From Methanosarcina sp. MSH10X1 (lineage in GTDB: Archaea > Halobacteriota > Methanosarcinia > Methanosarcinales > Methanosarcinaceae), in NCBI RefSeq assembly GCF_004099695.1, contig NZ_SCHL01000005.1:62001-126000 (forward strand): 64,000 nucleotides of DNA. The letters are read 5' to 3'. Both the position numbers and the translations under genes were made by a program. The notes beneath the pieces are model-generated. The model saw nothing but the letters and a program-made list of their open reading frames with translations, ran no database searches and was not told where the DNA came from. Shown piece after piece: positions 61,072-64,000 of the stretch (its first letter is position 1; the number at the start of each line of letters is the position of its first letter).

Positions 61072-61214
61072 TCGTTATGTATTTTCGTTATGTGTTTCCG
61101 TTATTTATTTCCGTTATTTATTTCCGTTATTTATTTCCGTTATTTATTTCCGTTATTTATTTTCGTTATTTATTTTCGTTATTTATTTTCGTTATTTATT
61201 TTCGTTATGTACTT
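61072..61214. repeat. 13-bp T-rich tandem repeat array, eleven copies
   Basis: Eleven consecutive 13-bp units with strict spacing (starts at 61072, 61085, 61098 and so on to 61202), consensus CCGTTATTTATTT in the first half and TCGTTATTTATTT in the second, with TATGT variants at the ends. It lies 170 bases upstream of the secreted-protein gene. Confidence 0.93.
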
Positions 61215-61382
61215 TGTTATCTGTATTTTTTCCGTTATGTACGTATTTTGTTATCGATACCCTTTACTGACTGTATCTCTCGCTACTCAATCTTTTTTAT
61301 CTGCATTTCCATTCATTTTATCCTGTTCTGGATTTTAGTTGTATCAATAACTTTTTTATATTCCTCTCTCTTATTTTCAATT

Positions 61383-61916
61383 ATGTTTTCTTGCAGTAAA
61401 ACCAGAGCTCTGAGTTTTTTCCTTCTTATTATGCTTTTATTTGTCCCTATAGCAAGTGCAGCCTCAAGTGCAGGCGACATCAAAAAAGCCGAGCTTTATA
61501 AAGCTCCTGAGAATTCTACTATTGAAAACGATCTCTTTGCGGAACTGAGTACAAAAGCCGAGCTTTATAACCAGGGGTTTGAGAAAGTTCCCGCAGCCCT
61601 CAAGAAGCTTGTAGCCAGTGAGGAAATTGCCGGGATAATTGAACTTGAGAACGGCGAAATGCTTTACGTGACTTTACTCATGAGAGGAGGAGCAATAGGA
61701 GACTTCTACACTTATGACACCCCTACCGACCCTAACTCTAAATTCGGGCCTTCTATAACAGTGGAAACCGATGAGAAAACCGTAAGAAAAATTCTTGAAT
61801 CTAAAGAGCCCTTAAAAGAAGCTGTAAAAAACATGAATGACGGCTCTCTACAGGTGGAAACCGAAGGATTCTTCCGGGATACAATGCTCTGGACACTACA
61901 GAAACTTTACGCATAA
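61383..61916 (+). CDS. Secreted protein of unknown function
   Basis: ATG at 61383 gives MFSCSKTRALSFFLLIMLLF with a signal peptide cleaved after about residue 26 (PIASAASSA). The frame is open further upstream only because the 13-bp repeats contain no stop in that phase. The mature part (about 150 residues) has IKKAELYKAPENSTIENDLF, VAALKKLVASEEIAGIIEL-like helix-strand, EMLYVTLLMRGGAIGDFYTY and a helical tail (FFRDTMLWTLQKLYA). No family recognised. A near-perfect inverted repeat at 61962-61980 may end the transcript. Confidence 0.65.
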   Translation: MFSCSKTRALSFFLLIMLLFVPIASAASSAGDIKKAELYKAPENSTIENDLFAELSTKAELYNQGFEKVPAALKKLVASEEIAGIIELENGEMLYVTLLMRGGAIGDFYTYDTPTDPNSKFGPSITVETDEKTVRKILESKEPLKEAVKNMNDGSLQVETEGFFRDTMLWTLQKLYA

Positions 61917-61961
61917 AAGCAGCTTTATTCTGAACTTGATTGTATAAAGCAGGCTTGAAAC

Positions 61962-61980
61962 TCCCTTTCCCGGAAAGGGG
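61962..61980. terminator. Possible terminator after the secreted-protein gene
   Basis: CCCTTTCC and GGAAAGGG lie back to back with one base between them, 46 bases after the stop, followed by TTCCAATTTTAATTT. It may also serve transcripts from the right. Confidence 0.45.
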
Positions 61981-62115
61981 TTCCAATTTTAATTTCTGAG
62001 TTCCTGACTTTATCTTTAAGAATTCCTTATTCGTTCTCAGAAAACCTTGATTTTGTTTCTGGAATTATTTTATTTTTCATAAGCCTGGAGTCGGGATGTA
62101 AGGCTGGAGCCGGTA

Positions 62116-63309
62116 TTAATGTTTGACGATATCCCCTGGATACGTAAATCTTCCTTTTTCCATAATCACGCCGGTATTAATGCTTGAATTGATACCGGTG
62201 TGCACGTCATCTCCCATAATAACTCCGAGTTTTCTCCTGCCTGAGTCAAGAATCCTGCCTTTTACCATTACTTTTATATTTTTTCCATCATGTCGGAGAT
62301 TTGCAACTTTCGTACCCGCCCCGAAGTTGCAGCGGCGCCCGATAATGCTGTCTCCTATATAACTCAGATGACCCACATGGGTATGTTCCATGATGATAGT
62401 ATTTTTTATTTCGACGGCGTTTCCTACCCTGACATGGTTCCCGATTGCAGAGAAAGGGCGGATAAAACAGTTAGGCCCGATATCACAGTTCTCCCCTATT
62501 ATCACAGGGCCTTCTATATAAGAACCGCTCCTGATAAGAGTGCCTTTTCCGATTACAACCTCCCCTTTTATGGTTGCATTCGGTTCCACGGTACCCTCAC
62601 ACCTGCCCTGAAGACCTTTAAGGAGATGTTCCTCTGCTTTTAGGAGGTCCCAGGGATACCCTATATCTATCCACCTGCCGTCAAGAGGGCTGTAACCCAC
62701 AGCTGATCCATTGTCGATCAGCATCTGGAGTGAATCCGTAATCTCAAATTCGTTTCTCACGGATGCCCCTGTTCTATCAATGAGGTCAAAAATGGATTCC
62801 CTGAAGAGGTATACTCCGGCGTTTGCAAGGTTAGTGGGAGGATTTTTAGGTTTTTCTATTATCCTGACAACTCTATTATTCTCAGTTTCAAGCACTCCGA
62901 AATCCGAAGGGTTTTCTACTTCCTTTACGCAAATGACTGCTTCCTCTGTCCTTGAGACAAGGGCTTTCAGGTCTTCCTGTCCTATCAGCATATCCCCATT
63001 AAGTACAAGGAAGGCTCCATCAACATAGCCTTTAGCACAGCCTATAGCATTTGCAGTTCCTAGTTGCTCTTTTTGCCGTACGTATTCTACGCTCGTCCCC
63101 CATTTGCTTCCGTCCTCGAAATACTCCTTTATCTGCTCTTCAAGATAACCGGTAATGAAAACAAAGCCTTCAATGCCTGCTTCTATGGCTGAATTGAGTA
63201 TATGTTCAAGAATGGGCTTATTCGCAACCTGGAGCATGACCTTGGGGCAGTCGGAAGTCAGAGGTTCCATCCTTGTGCCTTTGCCTGCCACAAGGACAAC
63301 AGCCTTCAT
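62116..63309 (-). CDS. glmU: Bifunctional sugar-1-phosphate nucleotidylyltransferase/acetyltransferase (GlmU-like)
   Basis: The N-terminal half is a nucleotidylyltransferase ([18 protein letters not shown] at about 6-23, [25 protein letters not shown], and [12 protein letters not shown]). From about 235 left-handed beta-helix repeats follow ([27 protein letters not shown]), with [20 protein letters not shown] and [15 protein letters not shown] in the acetyltransferase part. With GlmM it should give UDP-GlcNAc from GlcN-1-P. Its ATG overlaps the glmM stop (ATGA), which strongly supports this over other NDP-sugar roles. The order of domain use resembles archaeal MJ1101-type proteins. Confidence 0.87.
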   Translation of the reverse strand: MKAVVLVAGKGTRMEPLTSDCPKVMLQVANKPILEHILNSAIEAGIEGFVFITGYLEEQIKEYFEDGSKWGTSVEYVRQKEQLGTANAIGCAKGYVDGAFLVLNGDMLIGQEDLKALVSRTEEAVICVKEVENPSDFGVLETENNRVVRIIEKPKNPPTNLANAGVYLFRESIFDLIDRTGASVRNEFEITDSLQMLIDNGSAVGYSPLDGRWIDIGYPWDLLKAEEHLLKGLQGRCEGTVEPNATIKGEVVIGKGTLIRSGSYIEGPVIIGENCDIGPNCFIRPFSAIGNHVRVGNAVEIKNTIIMEHTHVGHLSYIGDSIIGRRCNFGAGTKVANLRHDGKNIKVMVKGRILDSGRRKLGVIMGDDVHTGINSSINTGVIMEKGRFTYPGDIVKH

Positions 63310-64000
63310 TCAAGCGCCTCCTTTACTATCTTTTCAGCCATCTCGAAAATCTCATCAACATTTTCCCGGGCTTCAGCCGTGATTCTCACTTTTGCCTCCG
63401 TTCCCGAAGGGCGGACAAGTACCCAACCGTTATTCATTTCCACACGAATGCCGTCGATATCAAGGACTTTTCCCAGAGGCTCGAGTTTAACCTTTACATT
63501 TTCCATAAACTCTGCTTTCTTTTCGTTTGCACAGGCGAGAGCTCCTCTCTTTGTGGCATATCTGGGAAGCTCTTCTCGAAGCTCGCTTAATTTCTTTTCC
63601 TTCACGATCTCCACAAGCTTTGCAGCTGCGTAGATTCCATCCGGGCAGTAGGAGATCTTCGGGAAAATCCAGCTTCCTGATGGCTCGCCTCCGTAAATAG
63701 CGCCGCACTGTTTTATGCCCTCTGCGACATAGACATCTCCCACTCTTGTCCTCACGATTTTCGATCCCTTAAGACAATCATCAACCATCAAAGAGGTGTC
63801 AACAGGCACGACAACCGTACCTTTGCTGCCGTTGCATTCATAGAGCCCGAAGATTGCAAGCAATTCGTCGCCAGAGACAAAATTGCCTTTTTCGTCCACT
63901 GCCATCATCCTGTCTGCGTCACCATCGTGCGCTATCCCGAGATCGGCTCCGAAATCCACAACAGCTTTTTTGAGCATGGAAAGGTTTTCATCGTTCGGCT
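63306..64000 (-). CDS. glmM: Phosphoglucosamine mutase, N-terminus beyond the window
   Basis: Partial gene: the frame remains open to the right edge ([13 protein letters not shown] at its start here). Visible are the metal-binding loop [11 protein letters not shown], the sugar-binding loop [11 protein letters not shown] and the phosphate-binding loop [15 protein letters not shown]. The catalytic phosphoserine region lies outside. It interconverts glucosamine-6-phosphate and glucosamine-1-phosphate; a phosphomannomutase role is possible in this family, but coupling by a four-base overlap to the glmU-like gene favours GlmM. Confidence 0.87.
   Translation of the reverse strand, partial: PNDENLSMLKKAVVDFGADLGIAHDGDADRMMAVDEKGNFVSGDELLAIFGLYECNGSKGTVVVPVDTSLMVDDCLKGSKIVRTRVGDVYVAEGIKQCGAIYGGEPSGSWIFPKISYCPDGIYAAAKLVEIVKEKKLSELREELPRYATKRGALACANEKKAEFMENVKVKLEPLGKVLDIDGIRVEMNNGWVLVRPSGTEAKVRITAEARENVDEIFEMAEKIVKEALE

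Noticed and set aside
61024-61338. Hydrophobic plus-strand frames of YFRYLFPLFI type
   Set aside because: They are translations of the 13-bp tandem repeat in several phases and overlap the true signal peptide gene.

Overview
The window reads as chromosomal DNA of a methanogenic archaeon of the genus Methanosarcina or a very close relative. Grounds: a heterodisulfide reductase operon (hdrA-hdrC-hdrB), class I HMG-CoA reductase for archaeal lipids, an archaellin, an archaeal-type valyl-tRNA synthetase, the archaeal siroheme-to-heme genes (cobA-hemD-ahbC), surface proteins with PGF-pre-PGF and disaggregatase-type (DNRLRE) domains, and A/T-rich intergenic DNA with archaeal TATA boxes close to start codons. 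Species cannot be fixed from sequence alone.

Layout. 0.4-6.3 kb: nucleotidyltransferase, PKD/PGF-CTERM surface protein, DUF4139 protein, prephenate dehydratase. 6.6-14 kb: five-gene block of a membrane protein, MoxR AAA+ ATPase, DUF58 protein and two large membrane vWA proteins, a likely chaperone/assembly machine at the membrane. 14.2-21.9 kb: CTP-dependent kinase-like membrane protein, NDP-sugar synthase, OB-fold protein, three tandem FKBP isomerases, SdpI-like and other membrane proteins, glycosyltransferase. 22.5-28.2 kb: repeat-rich surface protein, decayed IS200/IS605 element, three tRNA genes, two paralogous winged-helix regulators. 28.2-32.2 kb: hdrACB. 32.6-40 kb: repeat lipoprotein, beta-helix/DNRLRE surface protein and a decayed surface-protein tail, aconitase-family large subunit, a small helical protein, an orphan archaellin. 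40-46.3 kb: two-subunit 2-oxoacid:ferredoxin oxidoreductase, a hairpin array, hmgA, DsrE-like protein. 46.9-53.7 kb: valS, two HAD hydrolases, a phosphotransferase-fold kinase, a molybdopterin-domain lipoprotein. 54-56.8 kb: heme/siroheme operon. 57-64 kb: RNase Z, AAA+ ATPase, small and secreted proteins, glmU-like and glmM genes for UDP-GlcNAc synthesis (glmM runs off the right edge).

The most unusual content is non-coding. A family of 23-nt palindromes separated by exactly 4 nt forms an array of eleven hairpins directly after hmgA (43545-44018), with compensatory changes between units, and recurs as single copies upstream of three other genes. Two long arrays of a 13-bp T-rich repeat lie at 38.3 and 61.1 kb. 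Several genes appear to start at AUC, AUU or CUG behind strong ribosome binding sites. HdrA carries a C-terminal domain that looks like an MvhD module stripped of its cysteines.
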